A DNA stretch of 64,000 nucleotides from Atopsyche davidsoni (GCA_022113835.1 JAILWY010000007.1:12625001-12689000); one strand, 5' to 3'; shown: positions 45,401 through 57,225, counted from the first letter of the stretch. Translations and numbers: made by a program. The notes: a model not told the origin generated them from the letters alone.

Positions 45401-47375
45401 ATATATATTGCTCTTAATTGTCCAAAAATACGGTAGAAACAAGTCATTAATTAAAAATACTTTAATTCGTCTCGGCTGCTTAAAATACAGCATTTTGTAA
45501 TTACTCGTAAGTTGAGTATTCCGAGTTGCACAAAACAGTGAGTGCTCTGCAAGTTGAATTAAAACCAGACTTGTTAATCGGAGGCTTCGCGGTGTTATTA
45601 ATAGTCCGGTACACATGCAATCATCAGGTTGATACCTGTTGGCCGTGTGACGCACGGCCTCCTATGTTATTATTGTTTAATACGAAGAGGCTTTGAGCTT
45701 GAATCCAAGCTGTTTTTATTAATAGCTCATATACAATGGCGCAATTTAGTAAATTGATTACATTTTTTTATTATAAGAAACTATGAAAGAGTGTTTATGA
45801 GTATTAACAACATACCCTGGAGGCTGCAACGAAAGGCCTTAACCCTTCAGTGGATTACTCATTTTTATATATCTTAGAAAAAATCTATTTTTTTGGCTGC
45901 AGTAAACACAGCTCGATAAATACTGTTCTGTTATTTTAATACTTAAGATATTAAACATCCAGAAAACTAATTTAGAAAGTCGATATCATAACTATTTATT
46001 TTTGGTTTCTGTGTCATTCAAAAGAATAAAAACTATTATTATTATGAGTTACATACAAGTTGTATGTGTATTACTGTGTACAGTAGAAATAATTTCTTGA
46101 CAAGGTAGATCTGTTTTTACCAACGCAATAAACTAATATATTAAATGTAAGATAATATAATATCTAAACATTGTATATCCCTGCATATCATTTGCAGGCG
46201 TTACTGTAATTGAATATTTAAAAACATGCCCAAAATAATACAAATGCAATCAAAAGTTTTTTTTACATATAACATATCTCTACTCAAACATATAACCATC
46301 TAAGCTAATTGAAAAATTCATTAACAACAAAATCACATGATCTGAGCTCCATAACATGCAGACTATTTTTACAAGTGAAATAGTTTGTAAAGAAAAGTTT
46401 TTTTAAATTTTATATTTTTATATTTATTTATATTTCCCACGGTATGTCCTCAATCACAACCCTTCGACAAGAAATTCACCGTCCAAATATTCACGAGGAA
46501 TAATTATTGATTTCACCAGTGCGAATCATTTCCCCGGCGTATAATTCACATACGAGTTTATAAAGCCGTGGAGAGTGTTTTTTTTTTAATTCTGCGGCAA
46601 TGAGACCGTCAAAAGAGGATCTGTCAAAATAACGAGACACACGTGGTATGAAATATTTTTAAAAATGCTCGCCGACGCAGGGCTGCCCCAGGCTGGTGAA
46701 CGTAGGACAAAAAAAATACTTTCTGCTTAAAAAACAGCTTAGTTGCTACAAATTGTGTCTCAAAATACTATAAAAGAGGAGACTAGATAACTTATGATCG
46801 GTTGAGAAAAAATATTATATTTCAATGTATTTTTGTGCCATTTAAAATTTCACGAAGAGAGCTATTGCTCAATCTTTAATTAAAACCCAATAAAAGCATT
46901 TCTGGATTTAATAAAAAAAAACAAATAAAAGTCATTAAATTTAAGCATAATTTAAAGATTAAAATGGTTGTATGACTCAACAGCACTGTTGCCAATTTAA
47001 ACGATCGACAAGCTTGTTGGGAGGGTAAAATTTAAAAATATATTTCAGATACTCAAATAACAGTTACAAATTCATTTTGGCTTTATTTTAATTTAAAAAT
47101 ACTGAGTTTCTAGGTGTTAAGTTTCAGAAATTTCATTCTTTGAACCATCTTTGAGTATTTTATATATCCTCAAAGATGATTCCAGTATCCAGTAACCCTG
47201 TCGAAAATATGTGCGTAGATAGCATCAACCATATCAATTTAGATTAACGGATTTTAATTTTTTTCTCAATTACTAAAGATCATATTTTTCTCAGATTTTC
47301 TATCATAAATCACGATATATTTATATTTCTCATTGGTTGTACGTTCCTCCCTTAAGCTGCCTGAAAAAAATATTT
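45401..47375. other. AT-rich non-coding stretch with small GC-richer pieces
   Basis: GC-richer pieces at about 45530-45660 and 46440-46700 (TTCCCCGGCGTATAATTCAC, CTCGCCGACGCAGGGCTGCC). No gene is supported. Confidence 0.4.
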
Positions 47376-47379
47376 ACAA

Positions 47380-47700
47380 GTTTTCTGATAAGTTGTCCCC
47401 TTTTTGCGTGTCTACCTTCCCTGTCGTTCGTCTCTGGACTTTCGAAGTGCATGGGTGATTAAACCAAAAAAGGATTCGACGCGCCATAGAGATAGACAGA
47501 AAATATTAAAATATTTCCTTCTTCGTTTTCCCACCTTTGATCGCGCCGCCATCTTGAGAGTCGCCATCAAAAGTTGCGCAAGGCTCATGGTAATTTTGTT
47601 TGTGATATTACAAGCCGCTTGTTGTCGGATTAATTCTTGTTTATACAAACGCAATAAATTTAACACAAGTATTGAAAACGTTGCAAAGTAATAAATGAAT
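47380..47700. promoter_or_regulatory. GC-richer island with paired Pho/YY1-like sites
   Basis: GCCGCCATCTTG at 47545-47556 is a close match to the YY1/Pho consensus, and a second GCCAT core lies at 47563-47567. The plus frame 47404-47691 and minus frame 47666-47412 both cross the island, but neither shows a known domain, and their coexistence argues against coding. It is a candidate promoter or Polycomb-type element. Confidence 0.3.
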
Positions 47701-48528
47701 AAAACAAATTAAATGATTTGATTTATAGGCAATAATTTTTTTTTTTTATAGTCATTTCCATACAATTGCAGTATTTTTAACAAATGTATTGAAAATGCGA
47801 TAACGTTATATGTGAATAATGTGTACTATCAAATTAATGTGATTTTATATGATTGTGAATACGTGATTTTATATGATTGCGAATACATGAATTGAATATT
47901 TCAAATAACAATTACAAAAAATTAAAAATAAATATGATTTTACATATTTGAAATTCAACAAAAATGTTCATACAATTGAAATTTATATGATTTTCTAAGT
48001 GGCCAATATTCTTTTATATTGCAAGCCTTTTAAAAGTAAAATACGGTTTCTAAGAATATTCTTCTTGTCAATCAAAACAGCACATTTCCCTATATTATAT
48101 TTTTATTAATCTCCTGAGATAAATTTATTTAATAAATTGGACTAAAACGAAATAATGATTCGTAAACTCATTATTATGGTTACTCATATTTTCTGTTTAA
48201 ATGTATAACGAATTAAACCGGTATGTCTTGGGTATCGATTTTCTATTTATATGGGTTGTGCAAAAAGTTCATTGCCGCCCCCTCGGTGGAGTAATTGAAT
48301 CTTTAGCAGACTTATAGTAATTAATACAGTTCGGGCGCATCCCGAGGTGCCTTCTCTTTATTCTGTGGGCCTTTATCAATATTTAATACGCCCTTCGATA
48401 ATGTACCGTTATTTGTTGGACGAGAAATCGCTTTTGTAAAATGGCTGCAGCCTCGGCTGACCATGGAGCTGACGGCGTTCTGCATACTGTTCCGGTAAAA
48501 TAAGAATATAATTAATTTTTAATTAGAT

Positions 48529-48560
<32 letters not shown>

Positions 48561-49105
48561 CCCAAAAAACAGACGACAATAAAACCACTACACAAAGTAG
48601 GTTTCTGAAAATAAAACTTTTAAAAATTGGGTCAATTCCCAATTTTAAAACTTTTAAAAAACATTAATCAAAATATTTTCATTTTTTCATTCTATGCTTC
48701 AAAATTATTTTTCCATGTAAATTTCAATTATTTTTCAAAATAACCAATAAATGACATAATCCGTGCACTAGATTTGTTATAAAGTGGAGTAACTGAAGTT
48801 TTATAGAAAATCCTAAACCTGTAATTTAGATATTCATGACAGAAAGGTAAAATTTGTAATTTTTCATTGAAAAAATACTCAGAGCTATAATATCTTTACA
48901 ATAGTATTGGTTTGTAAGTGTATATGTATGTATGTATATTTATACTCATGTTTTTTTATTTCAAAGTATTTTTTAAAATTTTATTTGTTTATTTCAACAA
49001 AAAAAAAAATAATATTTGTTTTTTCATGGAGTTTGTAGCTTGTATATTTTAACAATGCCGGCAGACATTTCGTTTTCTCATTTCGTTCAATTGATATTTG
49101 TTTTC
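47701..49105. other. Non-coding stretch with one GC-richer island and an AT microsatellite
   Basis: An island lies at about 48240-48490 (CATTGCCGCCCCCTCGGTGG; AAAATGGCTGCAGCC near 48438, another ATGGC core). An AT microsatellite lies at 48535-48560. The rest is AT-rich and unremarkable. Confidence 0.4.
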
Positions 49106-49109
49106 AATA

Positions 49110-49190
49110 ATGTAGATACCGGGACTCGAACGTCCATTCATCACGCATACACAATAAAATGAGGCACAGGGTGGTTACACCACCGAGCGG
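49110..49190 (-). repeat. tRNA-like sequence, minus strand
   Basis: On the minus strand GCTCGGTGGTGTAACCACC (D-arm/A-box form) is followed after about 45 bases by GGACGTTCGAGTCCCGG, a good T-arm with B-box GTTCGAGTCC. No acceptor stem pairs cleanly and no anticodon arm is convincing. It is a pseudo-tRNA or the head of a tRNA-derived SINE. Confidence 0.45.
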
Positions 49191-50214
49191 GATCTTCGCG
49201 TTCATTTATTTCCACTAATGGCTTTTTTATGGTCGCCCGGTAACCGATACAGCGTGCATATAAATAAATTGAATCGTGAACAAGCTCCGAGCTAAACGAA
49301 TAATACTTGTTATTAAACCGTGCCTTACGGACGTTTGGCAATTCACTGGCGGCATAAAGGACCCCAGCAGCTACCTAGAGTGAAGATGGGCATCGAAATG
49401 GATTCCGAAGAATTCACTTAAACGCTTCTTAGAATCAATTGAATCAATCGTATATTACTGTAATTTATATTATTAATTCATTTGCAATCGTTTGTTTACA
49501 AATTCTACTGATGAACAATACCATTTTTCATCACAAACATGCAATGGAATCATTTTTTGACATCTGTGAAGAAACAAATAATTTTTATAAAATTTCCGCA
49601 AGTAAATTTACCATACCACATTAAATAAATATACATCATTCGGTTAATTAAGAATTATTTGCATCGTTTACTGGCACAGATATATATTGATAATATATAA
49701 CATCCATCCAAAAAAATTAATCGAGAATACTTACAAATACCTCATCACATTCATACATACTAAAGCGGTACACGAAACATCAAAAATACTATTTAAAGTC
49801 ACATTGTACTCTTTGAGTTTCTCCTTCTGTTGAACTGAATTTGTGAGAGAGAGATATAAAAAATTGCGTCGCTTTAAACTGGTAAAACGATTGAAGAGTG
49901 TCGGGTATTTATATTTAAATCTGAATGGACGCTTAAATTTTCGGGCCGTAAACATATCTCAATTGAATTCGTTTCTTGATTTACACATAATAAATAATTT
50001 GTTCGTATGGAAGATAATTTTCGGTGTAATTTCAATTTGCCTCATCATGATCCTCACCCCGCATTAAATGCAGCAATGGACTGGAGACTCAATCACTGTC
50101 ATGTGTATTTTATTTAATATCTGAATTGTTGTGCACTCTTTCGGACAGGGGTAGTAAATATCTCATATTATTTTTATTTTTTTAAAATATTTGGAGTGCT
50201 ACAAACTAAACCAG
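49191..50214. other. AT-rich non-coding stretch
   Basis: Moderately GC-rich to about 49345, then AT-rich. Short frames at 49.4-50.0 kb have no domain character. Confidence 0.4.
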
Positions 50215-50735
50215 CTTTCCAGGGATTAAAATAGGTTAGCGGACTTATTGGTAGACAGAATGCCGTAGGAACTGTGACGGGCTGAAGGAGAACGCGGCTT
50301 TCGGAATTCCTGGCTTCCTCTCCACTAATTACGAGAGCCTACTCGGAGGCGGCGACAGTCCTGCTAATTAAAATATACGAGGCACCAGCCTCTGCGGCTG
50401 CTTGCGGGCTGCCGCGCTGCTGCTTAGCAGCAATTATTTGGCGGAGATGTCGGCGATCCAACTACGGACTTTCTAATTTCGTAATTGGATTTAATCCAGT
50501 AGTGTGGACGGTTACCTCAAGCGAGGCTGTAAATTTATCGCGACATCGCATAACGCAATCGAATTTTAAAAAAAAGTATTAAATCCTCCCTGCTCTCCCC
50601 GTTCTCCTGCTTGGCCATGGCTGCCATTCTGTGCCCTAAGCGTGATGGTAATGTGTAAATAGGCAATGGAGAAGTGGACTTTGAACGATTGTAAAGGGGT
50701 GTGTTCTGAAAGTAGAGGTAGGGAGAGTTATTGTT
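50215..50735. other. GC-rich islands upstream of the tetraspanin pair
   Basis: About 50220-50560 (GGCGGCGACAGTCCTGC, GGGCTGCCGCGCTGCTGC) and 50580-50720 (CTTGGCCATGGCTGCCATTC, with two GCCAT cores). No supported exon. They lie 0.5-1 kb upstream of tetraspanin 1 and could be distal regulatory sequence for it or for another gene. Confidence 0.3.
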
Positions 50736-50739
50736 ATTG

Positions 50740-50935
50740 TTACTGAAGCCTGCTGAAAAAATTATATTATATCTAAATTCCAGAACATTGTATAATAATA
50801 CTATTAGACAGAAGCAATACTTTGACTATGCAGTTGAATATTAAAACTGCGGTGAAGAAGGAATCGAGGATCCATTACACCATTGACCCTAAATAAACCA
50901 CGAACAGAACTTTAGACACCTGAAGAAGAATAAAT
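50740..50935 (+). mobile_element. RTE-type LINE 3' end, family B, copy 3 (plus strand)
   Basis: GAAGCCTGCTG, AGAACATTGTATAATAATAC, AATATTAAAACTGCGGTG, GAAGAAGGAATC, CCATTACACCATT and AAACCACGAACAGAAC follow the same order as the minus-strand copies at 2.1, 43.5 and 57.9 kb. It lacks the final LAQNEYML-MVANL block, so it is truncated. It ends about 225 bp before the tetraspanin 1 TATA-like box. Confidence 0.55.
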
Positions 50936-51161
50936 ATTAAATAACAATGAAAAAATTGGATAAAATGTCGTGAGAAAAATTGGTCTTTAACACATACTGT
51001 TTTTTTTGTTGTTTTATTATTTATTTACAATCAACTAATAGGCATGAAATTTCGTTTAATTAAATTAGCACTAAAAACAAAAAAATAATAATGAAACATT
51101 TATATGATAGATCTTTTGTTTTGACATTAAATCGTTAATCGGTTGACTAACGTCAAAAAAT

Positions 51162-51168
51162 TATATAA
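51162..51168 (+). promoter_or_regulatory. TATA-like box of tetraspanin 1
   Basis: TATATAA at 51162-51168 lies 52 bp before the start codon; transcription would begin near 51192. Tetraspanin 2 has the same heptamer 40 bp before its start codon (53424-53430), which supports a duplicated core promoter. AT-rich context makes a chance match possible. Confidence 0.4.
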
Positions 51169-51213
51169 TCATACTAATGTACTCATATATTTAATAAAAA
51201 AAACAATTCCAGG

Positions 51214-52740
51214 ATGTGTGAACCGAAGCAGGCATCTAAATCAATAATTATCTGCTTCGTGGTGTTTTTAGGGGTATGGGGATGTGGACTCATGATTGTA
51301 GGATCTTGGAACATGGCTGAAGAGGCAAAGCCCCATTTCGTCAGGCTAAACTGGGGCGATAGGGGGTTGCTGTTTGTAGTGGAGGGGATGATCGCCATAC
51401 TCATCACAGCCTTCGGGATGTACGCTATTTGCTCCCTCAGCCCGCGCTTCCTGGTGGCATTCATAATCATGAATATATTCTTTTTACTGCTGATGCTAGG
51501 ACACATGGTAATTAATTAATAATTTGTACTGTATATTTATACTGTCATGAGCCACAATATGGATGGTTATCATGTTGATATAATTTATCAATTATGATAT
51601 TGTTTCGTCGTCAATTACTATTATAAAAATGTAAGAACAAAATTCATTGATTCAATTCAAAAATATTTTATTTTAAAATCAAATTATTGATTGAGATTTA
51701 ATCAACGAAACAGTTCTCAATAAATATTCTTGAAACTACTATTCATTATATCGTATGATAGACTAGAATTACAAAAATAAGAATATTCATGTTTTCGGGC
51801 AATCAATAAATGTTTCACGAATGAATTTTCATTAATAGAAACGTGAAATATTTGATTCTTTGAAAAAAGACAGACCAGACCTATGATTATTGTTAAATAT
51901 TTTTTTATAAATCTTCATTTTTCACGCGTACGCATAAAATATTTTTAAAAAAAGAGATGGAGTGTGGGTTTAAATCCCATCAGTGTTAAAAAAAACTCAA
52001 AGATTTTTCTCGTTTTTCATGTGTTGATAAACCGTGATCTTTGGATACATTAATGATAAAATGGACGTGCTACGGAAACTGGGCCTCTTCTGTCAATAAA
52101 GTTGTCGTGATACTGACGACAAACCGGTTCATTATTTGCAACTGAATTGTTGATTAAGGAGGAGAGTAACAAACTAATAGTTAATGTAGAAAGAGAAAAC
52201 ATAGAAATTAACCAGACTATTTATTACCCAGTTGGCTTAAATTTTTTGTTAAAATAAAATAAAATATTTTTGAGACAAAGCGCTTGGATACAAAATATGT
52301 TTCGCAATATCCAACCCGTGTGACAGTGTGAATATTTATTTTAGATATATTTTATGTCTGGACTGACGTCGACCGAGAGGACGATCACTCTGGCCCTGCT
52401 GGAAGTCATGGGGACGAACCCCAACGCGTTCTACGACATGCAGAAGTCATACCAGTGCTGCGGAGCCTATAGCTACAAGGACTACCACCTGAGGAGTGTG
52501 AAGGACCAGCTGCACTGGTCGTGCTGCCCCTTCGTGTACAACTCCTGCAGGGGCCGCAACGCCTACGACATCGGCTGCGGCACGGTCATCGCCAACATAA
52601 AGATGTACCAGATGAGGATATCCGCCGGGCTCATGGTGGTGCCCATCATCATGATCGTGTACGCCATCCCATTCCTCGTGTACCTGGCCATGCTGGCGAC
52701 CAAATGCGCGGAGAGGCGCGAGGAGTGTGCCTGCACTTGA
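51214..52740 (+). CDS. Tetraspanin 1 (two exons, 51214-51507 and 52345-52740, 229 aa)
   Basis: A small four-pass membrane protein of the tetraspanin family, which organises partner proteins in the plasma membrane or vesicles; the partner is unknown. Membrane segments lie at about residues 11-31, 52-73, 79-102 and 190-217. The large extracellular loop (about 103-189) carries the family signature CCG (136-138) plus C158, C159, C166 and C176, enough for three disulphides. Cysteines at 2, 219, 226 and 228 are candidate palmitoylation sites. The start is chosen because an in-frame stop lies at 51175-51177 with no earlier ATG. Exon 1 ends ACATG|GTAATT in phase 0 and exon 2 begins after TTATTTTAG. 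The large loop, at about 85 residues, is within the family's usual range. It heads a tandem pair with tetraspanin 2. A further non-coding 5' exon cannot be excluded. The family is secure; the exact orthologue is not. Confidence 0.92.
51508..52344 (+). other. Intron of tetraspanin 1
   Basis: 837 bp, GT (GTAATT) to AG (TTATTTTAG). AT-rich with no gene inside. At 51965-51979 TGGG-TTTAAAT-CCCA has the shape of a tRNA T-arm, resembling the apex of the family D foldbacks, but no arms surround it. Confidence 0.85.
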
Positions 52741-53423
52741 CGTTGCTCTAATTATCCCAAGATTGGTAATTTAAAATCATTTGTGCTGTTTTTTTGATGA
52801 ATTATTTCTTTATATGTATTTCAACTAAATTATATACTTTTATAAATTTAACGGTTTTTTTTGTTCATACTCCTATTAAAAGACCTAAAATTTTTAATTA
52901 TTAAAATAAAATTTGATTTGCGGTTATTAAAAAAATAATGATTTATATGAACTATTTAATAAGATATCTCCGATTAAGGTCAAATTTTATCTAAGTTCAA
53001 AGTTTTTCAAATAAATAACACAATACGTAAAATATATATTTTTTTAAATACACTATAAATATGTCGTTGATGTTAAATGTAATCAGTCATTCGAAACTTG
53101 GACGTTTTATATTTAAAAAAAAAAGTTTAAATTTATAATAAACAATACTGTTATGACGATGATGAACTTATCAAATATTTCTTTGGGTTTTTTTTATTTG
53201 TTTATTTTTATAATGTTTTGTGAATGTATATGAAACGATTAAAAACAAAAAAAATATGTACAAGTTTGTTTTTTAAATTTTAAATTAAATGTGGCAAACG
53301 TAAATATTTTAATTCAAACAAAATGAAAATAGAACTTAAGCAGTTCTCTTTTATTTGACCAATTTTAGAAAAATATTCTATGCGAATATTTAATACGTCC
53401 ATAACAATATTTTACTGTAATAT
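52741..53423. terminator. 3' UTR of tetraspanin 1 and intergenic spacer, AATAAA at 52905
   Basis: AATAAA at 52905-52910, 165 bp after the stop codon, is a plausible polyadenylation signal. The spacer to the TATA-like box of tetraspanin 2 is AT-rich and holds nothing else identifiable. The presence of a signal here favours separate transcripts over one dicistronic message. Confidence 0.5.
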
Positions 53424-53430
53424 TATATAA
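53424..53430 (+). promoter_or_regulatory. TATA-like box of tetraspanin 2
   Basis: TATATAA, 40 bp before the start codon, equivalent in sequence and approximate position to the one in front of tetraspanin 1. The leader would be very short, about 10 bases, if initiation lies 30 bp downstream. Confidence 0.4.
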
Positions 53431-53463
53431 GTTATATTGAACCAAAATTAAATAGTTTCCAAC

Positions 53464-54603
53464 ATGTGTGAGCCAAAGCAAGCGTCTAAGAACATCCTGA
53501 TGTTCTACATCATATACGTGTCTGTGTGGGGGATGGGCCTCATGTTCACTGGCGTCTGGTACATGTCGCAAGAGAGCCAACCCGAGTTCGTGAGGGTGAA
53601 CTTGGCAGACAGGGGGATAATATTTGTGCTGGAAGGGCTGGCAGCAACCCTCATGAGCGGGGTGGGAATCTACGCCATCTTCTACGAAAACGCCAATTTC
53701 ATCCTAATGTTCCTTATGTTGATATTTTTATTAATGGTCGTAACGATTGGACACGCGGTAATTTTAACTATTAATTATAATTTATTAGTTCCTGGCTCTT
53801 TGATATCAATTTGATATCAATCAATGTTTCGAAGATGTGTTAAGAGATATCTTCAAGTAATAAACATTAAACTTCGTAAGCAAGGCAAAAAATTAAGTCT
53901 ATGAATGTCTAAATAAAAACATTCAAGTAAATATCATTTCAAGTACCATATTGCGTATTTTAAGATTTATATTAACAGTAGGGATCTATAATAGTGTAAT
54001 AAATTCATAAACGCGCAACGTATTATACAAGCGGTTTTTAGTTTCGCCATCATAAGACTTATTTTAAAAGTATGAAGTGTTTGAGAATTAATGTACACAT
54101 TGCCTTAAAATTTAGCATTAAAAGCAAGCAAAAGTTGTTTAAAATTTAATGATAAAGCTTGCATTGTATTTGATTAACTAATCATGTTAAATATGTTTCA
54201 TTTACAGTCATACTACGTGGGCTCGTTGTCGACTGCAGAGGCAACCATAACAGCTGGCTTGCAGATCCTGATGGTCGAAAATCCTACCCAATTCCAAAAG
54301 GTGCAGAAATCATACAAGTGCTGTGGAGCAAAGGACTCCAGTGACTACAACCCCAGCAGTCCTTACGATCATCTAGACTGGACCTGCTGCAGCTTTGCTT
54401 TCTTCATCTGCCGTCCTATAAACACGTACGACTTCGGCTGCGGGTTCAGGATCTCGCGAATCAAGAAAAGCCAGATGAGAATGGCTGCTGCAAGTCTGAC
54501 TGTTCCGATTATTCTGACATTGTACTCTTTGCCGTTCTTCATATATCTGTATTTTTTGAGTATTAAATGCAACACCAAAGATCCCGACTGTGTGTGTCCA
54601 TAA
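53464..54603 (+). CDS. Tetraspanin 2 (two exons, 53464-53757 and 54208-54603, 229 aa)
   Basis: Paralogue of the upstream gene, with exactly the same length, intron position (after codon 98, phase 0) and donor hexamer GTAATT; the acceptor is TTTCATTTACAG. The first nine residues, MCEPKQASK, are identical, and the proteins align end to end without gaps at roughly 40 percent identity by eye. The CCG signature (136-138), C158, C159, C166, C176 and the tail cysteines 219, 226 and 228 are all kept, as are E57 in the second membrane segment, DRG at 49-51 and QKSY before CCG. Membrane segments fall at the same places. The start is fixed by an in-frame stop at 53449-53451. Divergence is concentrated in membrane segments and the loop face between cysteines, which suggests changed partners. 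Both reading frames are intact, so both copies are probably functional. Confidence 0.92.
53758..54207 (+). other. Intron of tetraspanin 2
   Basis: 450 bp, GTAATT to TTTACAG, AT-rich, no content recognised. It does not resemble the tetraspanin 1 intron beyond the splice sites, so the duplication is not recent. Confidence 0.85.
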
Positions 54604-55125
54604 AAACGAGCAATGACCTAACCTGAAAACGTGCGAGATGTAAGAATATACCATGAAAGTATATCAATCCAACAATGATATATGCAGTAATTGGTGAAAA
54701 TTAGTATGAGTATTTGAGTTAAGATTTTCAGATGGAGGTTGCGTTTGTATCAGTCATAAAATATGCTACTGGATCGATCTAAATAACTAGTGTCTTTTTG
54801 AATGACTGATCAGTGTAATAGCGCTTTTAGTGCTCTTTGTTGCAAATTGCACCTATTAAATATCATCGATTGTATCAATCCATTATATACAAATATAAAA
54901 GGTAATAATAATTTTTTTTATTTTAAATTCATTATCTGTATATTGATAAATGTGTCTTTTTGTACTTGTTAAATTATTATTGAATGTTATCAAAAAAAAA
55001 TTCAATTAAGCCATTGTATTTTCTTCTCCTTAGTTCTTCAGTCTTCTTATCTCATTCAATACCTCGCACGTCAATACTTTATATTTTTTTAATAATTTAT
55101 TCCGTGTATTATTTTAATAAATAAA
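54604..55125 (+). terminator. 3' UTR of tetraspanin 2 with overlapping AATAAA signals
   Basis: Two overlapping AATAAA hexamers at 55116-55121 and 55120-55125 are the clearest polyadenylation signals downstream of the stop codon at 54601-54603. The intervening sequence is AT-rich and has no third tetraspanin exon. Confidence 0.4.
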
Positions 55126-56176
55126 GATTTTAAAACATTTGAAAAATAACTATTTATTTAAACTATCGAGTTAGGAGTTGCTTTCATTCATCGATGATTC
55201 ATTCATATATGATATCATAATATGCTTTTTTTAATTTTTGTAACTTTATGCTCAAAAATCAAATCTTATTTATTAAAACTTACAAGAAAATATAGCATTA
55301 GCAGATTTGATAATTTGTATCTTGTAATATAATTAAGTGCATATTTTATCTAAAAAAAGATCCCATAGAAATGCGACACATAAAAAACAATTTTAAAATC
55401 AATTAAACATTTAATAATAATAAGATTTCGGGTGATTTTTCAGGCATCTTATAATGCTGCTTTATTTTTTAATTTTCCTTCAATCGTTTCTGTGCTACAA
55501 AGAATAAAAAAGGGAACCTTTCCCGGAGGAATTCCTATAAATTATGGCAACTACTGGACCTTGTGCCCGAATGAAGGAATCCTCGGAAATGATTCGATCA
55601 CGAATGCCTCTGAGGGCACATTAATTACCTCGTCCCAGGGATGTGATCCTGATCGGTCCTTGTAGCACGCCAATCCCTTTCGTAAAAACCACTTATTACT
55701 GAAACCGTCAGAATCATCACGGAGTAGAATAAATTGGATATTTTTAAATTGATACAATGGCGTAGTTTCAGTAATATTAGATTAAATTTAGTACTTTTAA
55801 ACAGCACGCATGTTAAACCTATTTTTTTCTAACCCAATCCCGTGTGTTTAAATTTTACATGCTTTTTAATCGCCTTCAAGTCAAATAAGTAAGAAAATCT
55901 GATTCAGATTTTCAGTGATTTACGTCTAGATAATATATTTTTTTAAGTAAATTTTAATCTTCAATATTGTTTACTGTCTTCATTTTTATTGAGAACAAAA
56001 ATTCTCCGAGAATTATATGTCTCTTTGGTGATTTCTGAATATACCGAATCAGACACAACTATGATCATGTATGATGTTTTCCAATAGCTTGCTAACATTT
56101 ATCTTCCTTTTCGGCCTCTAACTTTGAATGATTATAGATTTCTTTTAACATTCTGATAAAAGAAATTGATTTTGCC
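55126..56176. other. Non-coding stretch with a small GC-richer island
   Basis: An island at about 55515-55690 (TTTCCCGGAGGAATTCC, TCGTCCCAGGGATGTGATCC) is crossed by a plus frame (55432-55665) without a recognisable domain. No further tetraspanin copy is present. The rest is AT-rich. Confidence 0.4.
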
Positions 56177-56582
56177 CTGCAAGGGGTCGATGACAGCGAA
56201 AAATTAAATTGGGGGTCCACTAACAGCAAATGGGGGTCTACAAGAGTGGATCCCATGGGCCATATTGGCCACGATATTTTCGACGATATGCACGTTGAGT
56301 TAACACAATTACAGCGTCACTATTTCGGCGCGTTGTTTCAATGTGAAGCATAGTTAAAACTGTACTAAATTATTGTTTCAAAACATGTTTATTCAAGTCA
56401 ATCAGTTGATAAATGTAAAATATATTTAATGTTTACATACCGACATAAAATATAGCGCACCCTGTATATCCGATGTCATAAATATGAAGTTGATGAATGT
56501 TATAAAAATTCAATATTAGCAAGGCAGGGGTCTACGAAAAACAGGAAAACTTCTATGGGACAAAATAGTTTGGGAATCTATG
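56177..56582. mobile_element. hAT-like non-autonomous relic
   Basis: CTGCAAGGGGTCGATGACAG and GGGGGTCCACTAACAG at the left, and GGCAGGGGTCTACGAAAAAC then ATAGTTTGGGAATCTATG at the right, resemble decayed hAT ends (CAGGGGT..CCAA and its inverse). No transposase is encoded and the target duplication cannot be read with confidence. Confidence 0.3.
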
Positions 56583-57225
56583 ATATAACCTAAGTTCGGA
56601 TTTTTCTTATTTATTGAGTTAAAATAAAAATACCTTTTTAATAGCGTACTTTGCTACGGATAAGCGAAAACTATTAGTCATATTTAAAATGAAAACACAT
56701 AAGCACTGCACGCGCCGGCCTTGCGTCCTGAATTATTCACGTTATGAATGGTGAACGACGGGTCGGCTGCGCGCAATCACATGCTTCTTTATAATGTAAT
56801 TAGACGCAAATGCGTACATGTCCGTAAACATGTCATATCTCGCATGTGCACTGTGCCGCGGGCACTTCAAACGCGCCGCCCGCCGACCAGACTGACCTAA
56901 CCTAACCTACCCCGGCCCGAGACCTGCACACTCAGCAACACACTCGCAACCAACTTGCAATTAGTAAATAACACACTCTTTTGCGTTGCTGGCCAAAGAA
57001 AAACCATAAAAAAAAAACCCAAACTAAAGGGATGCTGTTGGCTGATGTGTCGCAAGGTGTGTCGCTGCGTGTGTAAAGGGCTTCATTTATTTTTCCGTGA
57101 AAAAAATCGAAGAGTTAGTAGAAAATTATGTGTTAATTTAAAGAAAAATATTTTGTATATTTTTCATGTTTTATAGGAAAAAACTGAATAAAAAAATATA
57201 TTGCAAATCACTAAATATTGGTTGA
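56583..57225. other. GC-rich island and flank
   Basis: About 56705-56950 is GC-rich (CACGCGCCGGCCTTGCGTCC, CGGGCACTTCAAACGCGCC) and holds a short CCTAACCTAACCTA run near 56895, two to three units of the insect telomere-type CCTAA repeat. The frame 56955-57176 is cysteine- and lysine-rich but has no recognised domain. Confidence 0.3.

Noticed and set aside
47404..47691. 95-codon plus-strand frame and an opposing 84-codon minus-strand frame
   Set aside because: Both cross the same GC-richer island, neither has a recognisable domain, and mutual openness suggests a composition effect.
49110..49190. Functional tRNA gene on the minus strand
   Set aside because: The A-box and T-arm look good, but there is no pairing acceptor stem and no convincing anticodon arm, so it is listed only as tRNA-like.
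55126..56176. A third tetraspanin copy downstream of the pair
   Set aside because: No MCEPKQASK-like start, CCG block or matching splice sites are found in any frame.
56893..56910. Interstitial telomere repeat
   Set aside because: Only two to three CCTAA units are present, too few to distinguish from chance.
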